DNA of 64,000 nucleotides from JAJPXC01 sp964628905 (GCA_964628905.1 CAZVNS010000003.1:1-64000); one strand, 5' to 3'; counted from the stretch's first letter, positions 23,777-33,525 are shown. A program made the numbers and translations. Notes: generated by a model not told the origin, from the sequence alone.

Positions 23777-25945
23777 TCAGTCTATTGGTTTGCGCGGTTT
23801 GCGGAATTGGTGGGTGAATTTCTTTTTTAGGGCTATCATCCGTCGCCATGCGGCTCGGACGCGCAGCCATACGGGAGATACCGACGAGGTGAGGTCGGAG
23901 GCCATCGGGTCGACAAACGACGGGATGGTAGACTCGGCCCCGAATTGCTCGGGGTAGATCATCAGCAGGTTGTTGCGCGAGAAGTATCGCTGGATGAAGG
24001 CTGGCATCTCGGCCACGGTGTCGGAGTAGCTGAGCGATGTGGCGCGGGCGCTTACCACCACCAGCAGGTCGTCGTCGAGCACGCGGTTGGTGAGCATCAC
24101 GAAGTCGTCGGGAGCGTCGGCTGTGCGGTATTCGCCGCGGATTTCGTAGCGCCCCAGGCGCAGCACCCCTTCGATCATGGGGCGCTGCTGTGTGGAGCAG
24201 CAGAATATCACGCGACAGCGTATCTGGCGGGCGAGGTTGCCGACGGCTCGCACCCAGCGGGCGAAGCCGGTCTCATATTCGGCCTTGGGTGGCACGTAGA
24301 CCACGATGCGCGTGATGGTATTAAGGGGTATGTAGCATCGCGACAGGATGAGCATGTGATTGGTGGAGCGGAGCATCTGTTCGACGGTCGAACCTATAAA
24401 TGAGTCTATTATCGTCGACTTGCGGTGCATGCCGACGATGATTTCGGTGATGTCGCGCTCCTTGATGGTGTTGACCACGCCGGCCACGGTGTTGACGTCG
24501 TAGCGCTCGATGGGCACCACCTTGGCGTCGAAAGCTGCGGCCGCCTGCTGCGCCTTGTCGAGGGCGTTGCGTCCTATGGCGCGCGAGCTGGGGGTGTTGT
24601 CGTTGCGCACATGCAGGGCGTAGAGGGGGGCGGTGCTGCGGGGGCGGCGTATCATCACGGCCAGGTCGACGAGCGAGTCGACGGTCACGGGGTTAGCCAC
24701 GGGGATCAGTGTGGCGTAATGGCTGGGGTCGGTGGCCTGGTTGTCACCCTCGCGCTCGATTTCCTCAGTCTTCATGCGTGCGGCGGCGCGCTCGGTCACA
24801 ATCGATGATATGGTGCAGGTGACCAGGATCATCACCACTGTGCCGTTGAGTACTTCCTCGCCAAAGATGCCTATGTTGTAGCCTATCATCACAGCGGCCA
24901 ACGTCGCGGCGGCTTGGGCGTTGGAGAGACCGAACATCAGCGAGCGGTCGACGGCGCTCATCTTGAAGGTGCGCTGTGTAAGCCAAGCTGCTATCCATTT
25001 GCAGAGGGTTGCAACCACCGACATCACAGCGGCCACATAGACTGTGTCCCAGCTCTTTACCACAACCCCTATGTTGATGAGCATCCCCACTCCGATCAGG
25101 AAGTAGGGGATGAAGATGGCGTTGCCCACAAACTCGATGCGGCTCATCAGCGGCGACACCGCGGGGATGTAGCGGTTGAGCACCAGCCCGGCGAGGAAGG
25201 CGCCGAGCACACTCTCAAGTCCTATAATCTGACAAATCCACGAGGCCAACAGCACAAGTGCCAGCACATAGATAAATTGGATTACGTTGTCGCTATATTT
25301 CTTGAAGAACCACCGCGTCAGTCTGGGGTAGGCAAATATCACGCCGGCGATGTAGACCACCGTCGCGCCCAGGAGACGGAGCATCATGCCTCCTTGGAAG
25401 GTGCCCTCACGGTAGATGCTCACCACTCCGGCAAGCACCAACAGCGCCCCAAGCACGGTCACAATAGTTCCGGCGATAGTGATCACCACCACCGGCGACT
25501 TGCCCAAGCCGAAACGTGACACTATCGGATAGGCCACCAACGTATGCGATGCGTACATCGACGCCATCAGCACCGACGTAAGCAAGTCAAGGCCAAGCAC
25601 ATAATACGATGTGATGGTGCCTATAACCATCGGCACGAAGAAGGTATAGAGACCGAAGCCCATGCCGGTCTTGAGGTTCTTCTTGAGGTGGAACATGTCG
25701 ATCTCCAACCCGGCGAGAAACATCAGGTAGAGGATGCCCACCTGCCCGAAAATCTCAAAGCTGGAGTCGCGGGCGAGCACATTGAGTCCGTAAGGTCCCA
25801 CGATCACTCCGGCCACAATCATACCTATAATATGCGGAATTTTCAGCTTATTAAGCAGCACAGGAGCCAACAGGATTATGACCAGCACGATAAAGAATAT
25901 CGGCACCGGGTTGGTCACTAATGGTGTTGCACTCAGTAAGGTCAT
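23777..25945 (-). CDS. cation/proton antiporter with C-terminal USP-like region
   Basis: 722 residues. The first 390 or so hold about 12 transmembrane segments of the CPA2 (Kef/GerN) type: I-P-H-I-I-G-M-I-V-A-G-V-I-V-G-P near 35-50 and a membrane motif G-I-L-Y-L-M-F-L-A-G-L-E-I-D near 70-83. The C-terminal 300 residues resemble universal stress protein repeats (I-V-G-M-H-R-K-S-T-I-I-D, then G-S-T-V-E-Q-M-L). It probably exchanges Na+ or K+ for H+. A divergent promoter pair separates it from the GT2 gene. Confidence 0.88.
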   Translation of the reverse strand: MTLLSATPLVTNPVPIFFIVLVIILLAPVLLNKLKIPHIIGMIVAGVIVGPYGLNVLARDSSFEIFGQVGILYLMFLAGLEIDMFHLKKNLKTGMGFGLYTFFVPMVIGTITSYYVLGLDLLTSVLMASMYASHTLVAYPIVSRFGLGKSPVVVITIAGTIVTVLGALLVLAGVVSIYREGTFQGGMMLRLLGATVVYIAGVIFAYPRLTRWFFKKYSDNVIQFIYVLALVLLASWICQIIGLESVLGAFLAGLVLNRYIPAVSPLMSRIEFVGNAIFIPYFLIGVGMLINIGVVVKSWDTVYVAAVMSVVATLCKWIAAWLTQRTFKMSAVDRSLMFGLSNAQAAATLAAVMIGYNIGIFGEEVLNGTVVMILVTCTISSIVTERAAARMKTEEIEREGDNQATDPSHYATLIPVANPVTVDSLVDLAVMIRRPRSTAPLYALHVRNDNTPSSRAIGRNALDKAQQAAAAFDAKVVPIERYDVNTVAGVVNTIKERDITEIIVGMHRKSTIIDSFIGSTVEQMLRSTNHMLILSRCYIPLNTITRIVVYVPPKAEYETGFARWVRAVGNLARQIRCRVIFCCSTQQRPMIEGVLRLGRYEIRGEYRTADAPDDFVMLTNRVLDDDLLVVVSARATSLSYSDTVAEMPAFIQRYFSRNNLLMIYPEQFGAESTIPSFVDPMASDLTSSVSPVWLRVRAAWRRMIALKKKFTHQFRKPRKPID

Positions 25946-25972
25946 AATGCGGTGTTGAAGCGGTTTAGCTCA

Positions 25973-26011
25973 CAAAGATACTGAATTTTTGTGAAATTTC
26001 ATTTATCTTTG
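25973..26011. promoter_or_regulatory. two divergent -7 promoter boxes
   Basis: TATCTTTG occurs on the minus strand (25973-25980, for the antiporter) and on the plus strand (26004-26011, for the GT2 gene). Only 23 bp separate them, so RNA polymerases starting in opposite directions would compete. The plus-strand box ends 7 bp before the start codon, so that mRNA would be almost leaderless. No good -33 boxes are seen. Confidence 0.55.
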
Positions 26012-26018
26012 CCACGAA

Positions 26019-26969
26019 ATGAGCACCAACCACCCCACCCCACTGATCACTGTCGTTATGCCGGTCTACAATCGGCCGGAATTGGTGGTGCGCGCCCTCG
26101 ACTCTATCAAGGCTCAGGATTACCGGCCGTTCAACCTGATTGTAGTCGACAACAATTCGACCGACAACACCCTCGAAGAGATTCATGATTGGGCGAAAAA
26201 TCTCGGCGATAACACCCTATCTGTTAAAATATTATCGGCGAGCGAAAGAGGGGCTGCCAAAGCTCGCCAACGGGGAGTCGATGAAGTGAACACCCCCTGG
26301 GTGTTGCACTTCGACAGCGACGACTCAATGCGCCCCGGGCATCTCTCAAGGATTGCCAAGGGGATTGCTGACAACCCCAAGGCCGACATCCTGGGTTGGG
26401 ATGTGCTCACCCACAAATCCGACAATAGCACTAAAACAGACCGATTTTACGCTCATAACGCATTGATAAACCATATCTTCCACTCATCACTCGCCTCACT
26501 TCGCTACGCCGTGCGCACCGATTTGCTACGCCGTGTGGGTGGGTGGGAAACCGATATCGCCGGGTGGGATGATTATGTATTGGGGGTGAAACTCCTACTC
26601 TCCAATCCATTAACGGTGAAATTAGGCAACGAAATCACAGTTGACGTATATACTCAGGCGGAGTCAGTGACCGGCATATCTTTCAGCTCCAAGCAAGGGG
26701 AGTGGGAGCGGGCGCTCGACCGCTGCCAACTACTTATCGATAAGGCCGGTAGATCCGAACTGACAAAATGGATTGAAGCTCGTCGAGCAATTGTGGCCGG
26801 ACACTACACCTCCGAAGGCAATTCACAAGGGCTCAAATCGTTACAGTCGGTATGCACGGGGAAAACACGATACATGCGCTGGGCGCTGACTCGCATCCAT
26901 AACCATGTGGCACGGCGTCGCCGCGGCACGGCTTGGCTCTGCCGCATCCTACTGGCCAATACCAAGTGA
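26019..26969 (+). CDS. glycosyltransferase, GT2 type
   Basis: 316 residues with a GT-A fold: T-V-V-M-P-V-Y-N-R-P near the start, A-L-D-S-I-K-A-Q-D-Y, V-D-N-N-S-T-D-N-T, and the D-x-D metal site in H-F-D-S-D-D-S (about 96-102). The C-terminal half after residue 230 is basic. It probably extends a surface glycan. Its last 21 bp overlap the 3' end of the convergent next gene. Confidence 0.88.
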   Translation: MSTNHPTPLITVVMPVYNRPELVVRALDSIKAQDYRPFNLIVVDNNSTDNTLEEIHDWAKNLGDNTLSVKILSASERGAAKARQRGVDEVNTPWVLHFDSDDSMRPGHLSRIAKGIADNPKADILGWDVLTHKSDNSTKTDRFYAHNALINHIFHSSLASLRYAVRTDLLRRVGGWETDIAGWDDYVLGVKLLLSNPLTVKLGNEITVDVYTQAESVTGISFSSKQGEWERALDRCQLLIDKAGRSELTKWIEARRAIVAGHYTSEGNSQGLKSLQSVCTGKTRYMRWALTRIHNHVARRRRGTAWLCRILLANTK

Positions 26970-27791
26970 CTTACGCCTAAAAATCCCAGCTACAAATCCC
27001 TTAAACACAGGAGGTAAGGCTCGGAAGAATGAACCATGGAAACGTCGTGACCGTCGCCAAACAACCAACGGGGCTCTCAGAACCCCGGTAAATGGATATT
27101 CCAACGCAATCGCCACCCCCTCGGCTTTAAGAACACCGGGCTGCAGGGCACTACGCTCTGTGGTTGTGAGCCCTGGATGATTAACTATATTAATCGGGAA
27201 ATATCTACCTTTCAGACCTTTGCGTCGCAGTTCATAGAAAAAGACAGCCCCTTCGCCCGACTGATACTCCGGGATGCCAACACCAAAGTTGGGGTTGTAG
27301 TTTACCCCGGCTTTCAGTATAGCGTCAAGACGCACAACCACCTCAAACTCAGTGACAAAATGCTTGCGCTTTAGTGGAAAAACATCATATCCCTCAGCCG
27401 GAAACCATTTATTGTCCGCTCCGGATGATTGAGCAATGGCAAAATCTACGTCGGCCGACTTCTCCAGCTCTGAAATCAAACACCTAATTCCCTTGGGGTT
27501 AAATTCGAGATCATCGTCGGCTATCATGCACCAGTCACCCTTGGCATGGTCGATGCAGTTCTTACGGTTGGCACCCGAACCCGTTGTGCCCGATATTACA
27601 ATCCTAACATCTTTGCGAATAAGGGATTGGGGTATTTCAGTCAATGACGAAGCATCGGCGTGTTTACCCGCAGGGCCGCGCTGCCAGCTGATAAGATAGC
27701 TTACGTCTCCAATCTCAGGCAATGCGCCGGGACGACCAAGTCGGCTGATGCCCTCCGCACCATAGGTAGATATCAGTATCTCGAATTTCAT
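26949..27791 (-). CDS. glycosyltransferase, GT2/GT-A type
   Basis: 280 residues, GT-A like: F-E-I-L-I-S-T-Y-G at the start, N-R-K-N-C-I-D-H-A-K-G-D-W-C-M-I-A-D-D-D-L-E (the D-D-D metal site near 92-95). The middle contains R-L-D-A-I-L and G-E-G-A-V-F-F-Y-E-L. It is weaker than a standard GT2 but fits the fold. The gene shares a 4-bp ATGA overlap with the next upstream gene, so the two are translated together. Base composition is lower in GC than the flanks. Confidence 0.8.
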   Translation of the reverse strand: MKFEILISTYGAEGISRLGRPGALPEIGDVSYLISWQRGPAGKHADASSLTEIPQSLIRKDVRIVISGTTGSGANRKNCIDHAKGDWCMIADDDLEFNPKGIRCLISELEKSADVDFAIAQSSGADNKWFPAEGYDVFPLKRKHFVTEFEVVVRLDAILKAGVNYNPNFGVGIPEYQSGEGAVFFYELRRKGLKGRYFPINIVNHPGLTTTERSALQPGVLKAEGVAIALEYPFTGVLRAPLVVWRRSRRFHGSFFRALPPVFKGFVAGIFRRKSLGIGQ

Positions 27792-28906
27792 GACATCCTC
27801 TCCTCCCAGAATTTCAAGGTATTACGCGCCACAGTCATGGAGTCGTTGTAGCGTCGCACAAGTTCAACTCCCTGGCGTGACATTTCGATAAGTTGCGAAC
27901 GGTGTCGTTCGAGGTTAATCAACTGTTTCACAAGTTCATGTTCTCGGCCAGGCACGGCATTGATGATCGGGCGTAAAGATCTCTCACCGATGAAGTCATA
28001 GTACAACTCCTCACCACCGCTGACCACCACCTGGCCGCTTGCCATTGACTGTAAAGCATTTGTGGCCGGAGTGAGCGAATAAAATTGGTCGAGGATTATG
28101 TGCGACTCCTTTCGGAGCTTTATGTATTGATCAAATGGAAGATTTTCGACGCGGACAAAGCTGAACTTATCCGGTTCGGCCTTAAGCAACTCATCCATAA
28201 CGGCTTCAAAACGGTCAACACCCTTCTCCAAGGCGCGAGCTCGTTGCATACCCATAAATATCTTCAGTTGCGGGGCATTATAGTCGACCTCCGCCGGCTC
28301 AACGTTCGATAAGTCCACCGGTATACCAACGTAGCGCAAACGTTCGGGGTTAACAACCTGCTGCGCTGCCAGTTGATATTCAAGCAATGCCGTGGTCACA
28401 CCATCAACATTGTCGTAAATCTCTCGGCACATCGGAGCAAGCAGTCCAAGCCAAGCATCCTTAATCGCCTGCGAGCGCTGAGCAAACAGCGGCAACGAGC
28501 CGTCGGGATTAAGCCATTCGCTGTAAGGGATTTGAGGGCGAGCAGCAGTGCACATCCGCACAAATGGCGTGTCAGTCGAAAGATCGTTGAGAAACACAGC
28601 CCCATTTTTGCGGCGCAACTTTCTGAAAAAGGATATAATACGTTCGGGACGCAAGTCGATAAAACCGCATCCGGCAAGCGAGACCACATCGTATCCCCGC
28701 ATCGACGAGGCGAGTGTGGTGTTAAGCCTTGTCCATAGTATTGCGCCGCCGAGCTTGCCGGGACGTCGCCCGATGTCGATATTGCGGCGGGTGTTCATCC
28801 AATAATTGCCTGTTGAAGCGACGGTAACATCATGGCCCAAAGCGTTTAACGCTTGAGCCAATGTGGCATGGTAGCCACTCGCGTCGCCCAACAGCAGGAT
28901 CTTCAT
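27788..28906 (-). CDS. glycosyltransferase-like protein, GT-B type
   Basis: 372 residues. The start M-K-I-L-L-L-G-D-A-S-G-Y-H-A-T-L-A-Q-A-L looks like the first strand and loop of a GT-B Rossmann fold, and the C-terminal half includes a glycosyltransferase-like G-Q-V-V-V-S-G-G-E-E-L-Y-Y-D segment near 295-310. Donor unknown. It is the first of a two-gene pair and lies 21 bp after the downstream end of the lipoprotein gene. Confidence 0.75.
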   Translation of the reverse strand: MKILLLGDASGYHATLAQALNALGHDVTVASTGNYWMNTRRNIDIGRRPGKLGGAILWTRLNTTLASSMRGYDVVSLAGCGFIDLRPERIISFFRKLRRKNGAVFLNDLSTDTPFVRMCTAARPQIPYSEWLNPDGSLPLFAQRSQAIKDAWLGLLAPMCREIYDNVDGVTTALLEYQLAAQQVVNPERLRYVGIPVDLSNVEPAEVDYNAPQLKIFMGMQRARALEKGVDRFEAVMDELLKAEPDKFSFVRVENLPFDQYIKLRKESHIILDQFYSLTPATNALQSMASGQVVVSGGEELYYDFIGERSLRPIINAVPGREHELVKQLINLERHRSQLIEMSRQGVELVRRYNDSMTVARNTLKFWEERMS

Positions 28907-28926
28907 CGGCAGCGGATATTTTGGAG

Positions 28927-30081
28927 TTACAGCTGCTTTTCGATAGCGCCGCGAAGCTCCTCGATGTTGTCGATGCGCATCTTCAGTTCACCACCGCGGT
29001 CAATCAGGAACCATTGCGGCAAGGCCTCAACGCCATACGACAGCAGCACCGAACCAACGGTCTGCGACTCACCATAGAGGGTAACCCATGGAAGACCATT
29101 ACGGCTGTGAGCCCAGGAGTATGGGTCGTCGGCTACACCAACCTGCACTATCTCGAAACCTTTATCTTTGTATTTGTCATACAGTCCCTTAAGCACATTG
29201 TTGATATAAGTGGAGTTAGGAAGACCGTAGGAGGTGAAGTTAAGCAAAGTTACTTTGCCGTTCGACGCCAATTTGCTTAGCGACTGCTGATTGTTGTTCT
29301 GGTCTGGGAGGGTGAAATCAATCAGCGACACCATCGGCACCTCATAGTCGGTCACCGAGTTGATGTCTACATTGCTGATGCGTTGTGAATTGCGGTTGTT
29401 AACAAACAATCCCTCAAGATATTTGGCTCGGGGATCATCAGGGCGACACTCCTTGAAGTCGTTGGCCACAGCACCTATCACGCGCAAATCCTCCCTTCTT
29501 GCCGGGTCGTAGACGGGCACACCGTCGACATTGCACACAGCCACAATGTAGTAGGCGAGGATGCCTGACTGGTCGTTGCGGTCGTTACCCTTCTGTATCT
29601 CACTCACGATGATATCGTTGAGATACTTTTTAAGTGTAGGATCCGCAGCCACTTCCTGCGGTGACTTTGTCGAGCGTAATTCAGTGATTTTGTGCGAAAT
29701 ATCGGCGAGAGTCTTAGCGTTGTAACTTCCATCAACCACATACATGCCCCAATTGGCCGTGTCGGCCTTAACCGTCAGAGTTTCAGTGCTGTCGATGGGG
29801 AGATACAACACCTTATCACTAACCTTCAGTCGATAGATTTCAGGCACTGCGGGGCGCGGTGCGATAACGCAGAAGTTACCGTCGCCATCAATCTCGAATG
29901 TATCAACAGCATACCATGCACCTAAAGCGTTCGGAGACTCAACGTAGGCTGTAGTGCCTTCAGTGCCGGCGATGTTGCCCTGGATCATGTAATCGTTGTC
30001 AGTTTTCTCCTGTCTTGAGGAGCAAGCAGCAGCCAAAATGGCCGTCACAGCTACAATTGCGAAATATTTTATACTCTTCAT
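28927..30081 (-). CDS. thioredoxin-fold lipoprotein without active-site cysteines
   Basis: 384 residues from MKSIKYFAIVAVTA; a longer in-frame start lies upstream of the promoter and is rejected. A lipobox (I-L-A-A-A-C, Cys20) marks it as a lipoprotein. An N-terminal domain (about 35-135) resembles the DUF4369 beta domain found in Bacteroidetes TlpA-like proteins, and the C-terminal 140 residues form a thioredoxin fold (V-T-L-L-N-F-T-S-Y-G, then A-L-P-Q-W-F-L-I-D with the cis-Pro). The W-C-x-x-C motif is replaced by S-Y-G-L-P-N-S, so it cannot act as a disulfide oxidoreductase. A binding or structural role is more likely. Confidence 0.85.
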   Translation of the reverse strand: MKSIKYFAIVAVTAILAAACSSRQEKTDNDYMIQGNIAGTEGTTAYVESPNALGAWYAVDTFEIDGDGNFCVIAPRPAVPEIYRLKVSDKVLYLPIDSTETLTVKADTANWGMYVVDGSYNAKTLADISHKITELRSTKSPQEVAADPTLKKYLNDIIVSEIQKGNDRNDQSGILAYYIVAVCNVDGVPVYDPARREDLRVIGAVANDFKECRPDDPRAKYLEGLFVNNRNSQRISNVDINSVTDYEVPMVSLIDFTLPDQNNNQQSLSKLASNGKVTLLNFTSYGLPNSTYINNVLKGLYDKYKDKGFEIVQVGVADDPYSWAHSRNGLPWVTLYGESQTVGSVLLSYGVEALPQWFLIDRGGELKMRIDNIEELRGAIEKQL

Positions 30082-30110
30082 AAATCGGTTGATTGGCCTA
30101 TTTAACATCA

Positions 30111-30190
30111 CAAAATTACAATTTTTTCTCGCAACATCACCCTTTCTGGACTTCAAAATATGGAATAGTGCCAATTTTTCACTACCTTTG
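30111..30190. promoter_or_regulatory. divergent -7 promoter boxes between lipoprotein gene and ugd
   Basis: TAATTTTG on the minus strand (30111-30118) serves the lipoprotein gene, and TACCTTTG on the plus strand (30183-30190) serves ugd. The boxes support the downstream start codons chosen for both genes. The -33 elements are not convincing. Confidence 0.6.
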
Positions 30191-30235
30191 CCACATTATA
30201 AAAGCCAACAACAAGAAATCACAACCAAAATAGTT

Positions 30236-31549
30236 ATGAGGATAGCAATCGTAGGCACAGGATATGTAGGCCTTGTCTCCGGCACTTGTTTTGCTGAGAT
30301 GGGTAGCCACGTGACGTGCATTGACATCAATGAGGAGAAGATTAAATCGCTGAAAAACGGTGAGATACCTATCTACGAGCCCGGTCTCGACGAACTCGTG
30401 AAACGCAACGTGGCCTACGGCCGCCTCAAATTCTCGACCTCGCTGGCCGACACCATCGACGATGTCGACATTGTATTCTCCGCAGTGGGCACCCCCCCCG
30501 ACGAGGACGGCAGCGCCGACCTGAGCTACGTGCTCGACGTGGCCCGCACCTTCGGCCGGAACATCAAGAAATACACCATTTTAGTCACCAAATCGACAGT
30601 GCCCGTAGGCACAGCCGAGAAGGTGAAGGCCGTAATACGCGAGGAGTTGGACAAACGCGGCGTCGATGTGGAATTTGACGTAGCGTCAAACCCCGAATTC
30701 CTCAAGGAAGGCTCTGCCATCAAGGACTTTATGTCGCCCGACCGCGTAGTCGTGGGAGTAGAGAGCGACAAAGCCCGCGAGATGATGGGGCGCCTCTACC
30801 AGCCCTTCCTGATCCAAAACTTCCGCGTGATATTCATGGACATCCCCTCAGCCGAGATGACCAAATATGCCGCCAACGCCATGCTCGCCACCCGCATCTC
30901 GTTTATGAACGACATAGCCTCGCTCTGCGAACTCGTAGGCGCCAACGTCGACTCCGTGCGCAAGGGCATCGGCACTGACGACCGTATCGGCAGGCGCTTC
31001 CTCTACGCAGGCTGCGGCTACGGCGGCTCCTGCTTCCCCAAGGATGTTAAAGCCCTGATACACACCGCCCACGACCATGGCATCAACATGGAGGTGATTG
31101 AGGCGGTGGAGAGCGTCAACGAGCGTCAGAAGTCAATCGTCTACCGCAAGCTCGTGGACCTGCTCGGCGATCTCAACGGCAAGACCATAGCTATGCTCGG
31201 CCTAGCCTTCAAACCCGACACCGACGACATGCGCGAAGCCCCCTCGCTGGTCACCATCGACCTTCTTCGCAAAGCCGGAGCCACGGTCCGCGTGTTCGAC
31301 CCCATCGCCATGAACGAGTGCCGCCGCCGCATCGGCGACAGCGTGACCTACTGCGAAAACCTCTACGACGCCGCCGTAGGAGCCGACGCTATCGCACTGA
31401 TGACCGAGTGGCGCCAGTTCCGCATGCCTGACTGGGAGGCAGTTATGCGTGTGATGCGCACCCTGGCAGTGGTCGATGGCCGCAACATCTACAACCGCCA
31501 GGAGCTGGAGTCGTTTGGCTTCAAATACACCCGCATCGGAGAGAAATAA
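30236..31549 (+). CDS. ugd: UDP-glucose 6-dehydrogenase
   Basis: 437 residues from M-R-I-A-I-V-G-T-G-Y-V-G; the frame is open 80 codons upstream but crosses the promoter box. It oxidises UDP-glucose to UDP-glucuronate. The NAD site G-x-G-x-x-G is at 7-12, the E-F-L-K-E-G-S loop at about 155, the catalytic Cys266 in G-C-G-Y-G-G-S-C-F-P-K-D, and Lys210 in M-T-K-Y-A-A-N. It supplies uronic acid for the polysaccharide genes nearby. It is followed 44 bp later by parE. Confidence 0.95.
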   Translation: MRIAIVGTGYVGLVSGTCFAEMGSHVTCIDINEEKIKSLKNGEIPIYEPGLDELVKRNVAYGRLKFSTSLADTIDDVDIVFSAVGTPPDEDGSADLSYVLDVARTFGRNIKKYTILVTKSTVPVGTAEKVKAVIREELDKRGVDVEFDVASNPEFLKEGSAIKDFMSPDRVVVGVESDKAREMMGRLYQPFLIQNFRVIFMDIPSAEMTKYAANAMLATRISFMNDIASLCELVGANVDSVRKGIGTDDRIGRRFLYAGCGYGGSCFPKDVKALIHTAHDHGINMEVIEAVESVNERQKSIVYRKLVDLLGDLNGKTIAMLGLAFKPDTDDMREAPSLVTIDLLRKAGATVRVFDPIAMNECRRRIGDSVTYCENLYDAAVGADAIALMTEWRQFRMPDWEAVMRVMRTLAVVDGRNIYNRQELESFGFKYTRIGEK

Positions 31550-31593
31550 ACAACACTCATCCTCAACCTTAAAACCCACAAAAAACGACATTA

Positions 31594-33525
31594 ATGTCTG
31601 ACGAATTAGACCTTACAACACCCACCGACATCAACTATGGCGAAGACGCCATCATCACCCTCGAATGGCAGGAGCATATCCGCCGCCGCCCCGGCATGTA
31701 CATCGGCAAGCTTGGCGACGGCTCCGACCCTGACGACGGTATCTACGTGCTGCTCAAGGAGGTGCTCGACAACGCACTCGACGAGCACATGATGGGCTTC
31801 GGCCGGCAGATACTGGTCGACTTCACCGATGAAGGCACAGTGACCGTGCGCGACTTCGGCCGCGGCGTGCCCCTTGGCAAGATTGTGGACGTGGCCTCGA
31901 AGATGAACACCGGTGGAAAGTACGACTCCAAAGCGTTCAAAAAATCCGTCGGACTCAACGGCGTGGGTATCAAGGCCGTTAACGCCCTGTCGACCTCATT
32001 CGAGATACGCTCAGTGCGCGATGGGCAGTCCAAAACCGCACGCTTCGAAAAGGGATTGCTGCTCGAAGAGTCGGAGCTGACGATGACCGACGAGCCCAAC
32101 GGCACCCTGGTTCGCTTCACCCCCGACGAGTCGATATTCCGCAACTACGCCTACCGTTACGACTATGTGGAGACGCTGATTAAGAACTACACCTTCCTTA
32201 ACACCGGCCTCCAGATGGTGCTCAACGGCAAGAAATACTCCTCGCGCAACGGTCTGCTCGACCTGCTCCGCGAGAATATCACCAAAGAGCCACTCTACCC
32301 CCCAATCCATCTCAAAGGTGATGACATAGAGGTGGTTATCACCCACGCCAACCAGTATGGCGAAGAATATTACTCATTTGTCAACGGTCAGCACACCACC
32401 AACGGTGGCACCCACCAGGCGGCCTTCAAGGACTCCGTGGCCCGCACCCTCAAAGAACACTACGGGCGCAACTTCGAGTACGGCGACATCCGCAACGGCA
32501 TGATCGCCGCCATCGCCATCAAGGTCGAAGAGCCGGTGTTTGAGTCGCAGACCAAAACCCGCTTAGGCTCGCGCGACATGGGCCCCGACGGGCCAACAGT
32601 GGCCAAGTTCATCAGCGACTTCCTCAAAAAAGAGCTTGACAACTACCTGCACAAAAACACCGACATCGCCGAAACGATACTCAAGATAATCCAGGAGAGC
32701 GAGCGCGAGCGCAAAGCAATGGCCAGTGTGACAAAAATAGCCAAAGAGCGAGCCAAGAAGGTCAACCTCCACAACCGCAAGCTCCTGGACTGCAACATCC
32801 ACCTCAACGACGCCAAAGGCGACGAGGAAATGAAGCTCAAATCATCGATCTTCATCACCGAGGGCGACTCGGCCACAGGTTCGATCACCACAATCCGTGA
32901 CGTGCGCACACAAGCCGTGTTCTCACTCCGCGGCAAGCCCCTCAACACCTACGGCGAAACCCAGGTTGTAGTGTATAAGAATGAGGAATTCAATCTCTTA
33001 CAGGCCGCTCTCAACATCGAGGAGGGCATCGAAGGGCTGCGCTACAACAACGTGATCATCGCCACTGATGCCGACGTCGACGGTGCCCACATACGCCTTC
33101 TGCTGCTCACATTCTTCCTACAGTTCTTCCCAGACCTGATCAAGAAAGGGCATGTCTACATCCTCCAGACCCCCCTGTTCCGCGTGTGCGACAAGCGACT
33201 GTCGAAGCGCCGCGGCAACTCCAAGAAGGGGCTCGACAAGGAAGGCACTACCTACTGCTACACCGACGAGGAGCGACGCCAAGCCATTGAACGACTGGGA
33301 AGTAACGCCGAAATCACACGATTTAAAGGACTGGGCGAAATCTCACCCGAGGAATTCCGCGACTTCATCGGGCCTGACATGCGAGCCGATCGCGTAACCT
33401 TGCGCAAAGAGGACAATGTGGCCGAGCTGCTCGAATTCTACATGGGTAAGAATACCCCTGACCGACAGAACTTTATCATCGACAACCTCGTAGTGGAAGA
33501 TGACTCAGAAATTGACAAAGACTGA
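31594..33525 (+). CDS. parE: DNA topoisomerase IV subunit B
   Basis: 643 residues of the GyrB/ParE ATPase family. ATP-site motifs: E-V-L-D-N-A-L-D-E-H (about 53-62) and G-x-G-V-P near 90; L-N-G-V-G-I-K-A (about 119-126). The TOPRIM domain has E-G-D-S-A (about 426) and D-A-D-V-D-G-A-H-I-R (about 490). It lacks the long insertion seen in many GyrB proteins, which favours ParE, though GyrB cannot be fully excluded without a tree. The 3' end overlaps coaD by 26 bp. Confidence 0.9.
   Translation: MSDELDLTTPTDINYGEDAIITLEWQEHIRRRPGMYIGKLGDGSDPDDGIYVLLKEVLDNALDEHMMGFGRQILVDFTDEGTVTVRDFGRGVPLGKIVDVASKMNTGGKYDSKAFKKSVGLNGVGIKAVNALSTSFEIRSVRDGQSKTARFEKGLLLEESELTMTDEPNGTLVRFTPDESIFRNYAYRYDYVETLIKNYTFLNTGLQMVLNGKKYSSRNGLLDLLRENITKEPLYPPIHLKGDDIEVVITHANQYGEEYYSFVNGQHTTNGGTHQAAFKDSVARTLKEHYGRNFEYGDIRNGMIAAIAIKVEEPVFESQTKTRLGSRDMGPDGPTVAKFISDFLKKELDNYLHKNTDIAETILKIIQESERERKAMASVTKIAKERAKKVNLHNRKLLDCNIHLNDAKGDEEMKLKSSIFITEGDSATGSITTIRDVRTQAVFSLRGKPLNTYGETQVVVYKNEEFNLLQAALNIEEGIEGLRYNNVIIATDADVDGAHIRLLLLTFFLQFFPDLIKKGHVYILQTPLFRVCDKRLSKRRGNSKKGLDKEGTTYCYTDEERRQAIERLGSNAEITRFKGLGEISPEEFRDFIGPDMRADRVTLRKEDNVAELLEFYMGKNTPDRQNFIIDNLVVEDDSEIDKD

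Noticed and set aside
29996..30235. Longer start for ugd (80 extra codons)
   Set aside because: It would cross the -7 box at 30183 and run against the divergent lipoprotein gene; the dehydrogenase fold begins at 30236.
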